From Propionibacteriaceae bacterium (lineage in GTDB: Bacteria; Actinomycetota; Actinomycetes; Propionibacteriales; Propionibacteriaceae), in contig JAUMYR010000166.1 of the NCBI GenBank assembly GCA_030528545.1, positions 1 to 5,229 on the forward strand: DNA of 5,229 nt, read 5' to 3'. Of this stretch, positions 4,894 to 5,229 are shown in pieces. Below the pieces are notes generated by a model. The model was not told where the DNA came from and made no database searches. It saw only the letters and a list, made by a program, of their open reading frames with translations. The first letter of the stretch is position 1. Each line of letters starts with the position of its first letter. The position numbers and the translations under genes were made by a program.

Positions 4894-5063
4894 CAGCCGT
4901 CCTAGACTCCGACGGCACACCCTGGGCCCCTGGGGTAACACCCGCGACTGGTGGGGCTGGGATATTCACCCGGTCCAGCGTGTCGCGCGGGACCGGCCGG
5001 GTGTGCGAGGACGCGGCCCGACCCGACCGCCGTGGACCGACACGACCGTTCCTACCTGAGTGA
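4890..5063 (+). pseudogene. PIN-domain toxin remnant (N-terminus only)
   Basis: The GTG at 4890 overlaps the antitoxin stop as GTGA, the normal arrangement for this toxin-antitoxin class. It encodes VTAVLDSD, which matches the first strand and first catalytic Asp (D6) of PIN toxins such as those beginning TAVLD-S/A. After about residue 8 the frame reads GTPWAPGVTPATGGAG and other Gly/Pro/Arg-rich text with no PIN helices and no later acidic residues in family context, ending at TGA 5061-5063 after 57 codons. A functional PIN toxin needs about 125-145 residues. I found no continuation in the other two forward frames within the window, so a deletion or replacement junction near 4910-4915 is more likely than a simple frameshift. 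It could alternatively be an unrelated short frame with a chance start. Confidence 0.55.
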
Positions 5064-5172
5064 GCTGTGAGGAGTGAAGCGCAAGCCGGGATGCCCTTGT
5101 CCTCGCGTCGGTCCCGGAGATAACCAGGCCCATCCGAGAGCCTCGGGCCGGAGCACCGCCCGGCATCACGGG

Positions 5173-5229
5173 GCTCAGGTTTGCCTACTTGAAGCGCTCA
5201 CGTTTGCATAGTTCAGGCGCTCAGGTTTG
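5173..5229. repeat. 23-bp-period tandem repeat reaching the right edge
   Basis: GCTCAGGTTTG occurs at 5173-5183, as GCTCACGTTTG at 5196-5206 and again as GCTCAGGTTTG at 5219-5229, so the period is exactly 23 bases. The intervening 12 bases are also related (CCTACTTGAAGC and CATAGTTCAGGC), giving 18 of 23 matches between the first two units. The array is cut by the window edge, so more copies may follow. It could be an operator or iteron array or a multi-repeat transposon end. The preceding 5064-5172 shows nothing I can assign. Confidence 0.6.

Noticed and set aside
4411..4941. Minus-strand 176-aa open frame across the rloB-antitoxin gap
   Set aside because: It overlaps the antitoxin gene antisense, has no family resemblance, and the gap has no codon signal on that strand.
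4966..5169. Minus-strand 67-aa open frame near the right edge
   Set aside because: No recognisable domain or start signal; considered as part of a mobile element but nothing supports it.
5173..5229. CRISPR array interpretation of the 23-base repeats
   Set aside because: The repeated core is only 11 bases, the 12-base intervals are themselves similar between units, and no cas genes are present.

Overview
The window is GC-rich DNA with strongly G/C-ending codons and several promoters of the leaderless type. The gene families present (VapBC with a short overlap, AbrB-like antitoxin, a signal-less cobalamin-receptor-fold protein) point to a high-GC actinobacterium, probably a filamentous one. 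The species cannot be told from the sequence alone. The region reads as an accessory or genomic-island segment: a two-gene defence candidate, one intact toxin-antitoxin pair, one broken toxin-antitoxin pair and two further decayed genes surround a single housekeeping-looking gene.

Left part, minus strand (1-1410). At the left edge is the N-terminal half of a lincosamide-nucleotidyltransferase-like gene (LnuA/LinA type) with an in-frame TAA where the family normally has Gln, so it is a pseudogene. Next comes a short, unrecognised gene that is readable only across one frameshift (474-666). Then comes an apparently intact vapBC pair: a ribbon-helix-helix antitoxin (1162-1410) and a PIN-domain toxin (750-1175), overlapping by 14 bases.

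Middle (1411-2523). A divergent intergenic region contains a large GC-rich dyad (1572-1608). It is followed by a plus-strand gene for a helical-backbone metal/cobalamin receptor-fold protein that lacks any export signal (1628-2371). A terminator-like stem-loop closes that gene, and then a distinctly AT-rich stretch carries a strong leaderless promoter candidate.

Core system (2524-4430). An SMC/ABC-type AAA ATPase (442 aa) overlaps by ATGA a 193-aa RloB-family protein. This ATPase plus RloB pairing resembles the AbiL (AbiLi/AbiLii) abortive-infection type and belongs to the wider class of ATPase plus TOPRIM-like effector defence modules (PARIS, OLD/Gabija-like). It is bracketed by its own promoter and a terminator-like stem-loop, so it looks like a self-contained cassette. 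This is the most likely interesting system in the window.

Right part (4431-5229). An AbrB/MazE-type antitoxin (4654-4893) is intact. The partner PIN toxin, which starts on the overlapping GTGA, keeps only about seven recognisable residues before the reading frame becomes unrelated sequence. The window ends in a 23-bp-period tandem repeat (5173-5229), possibly an operator array or a mobile-element end that continues past the edge.

A recurring theme is that at least three start codons (1410 minus, 2524 plus, 4654 plus) lie exactly six bases after a TANNNT hexamer, which is the geometry of leaderless transcription.
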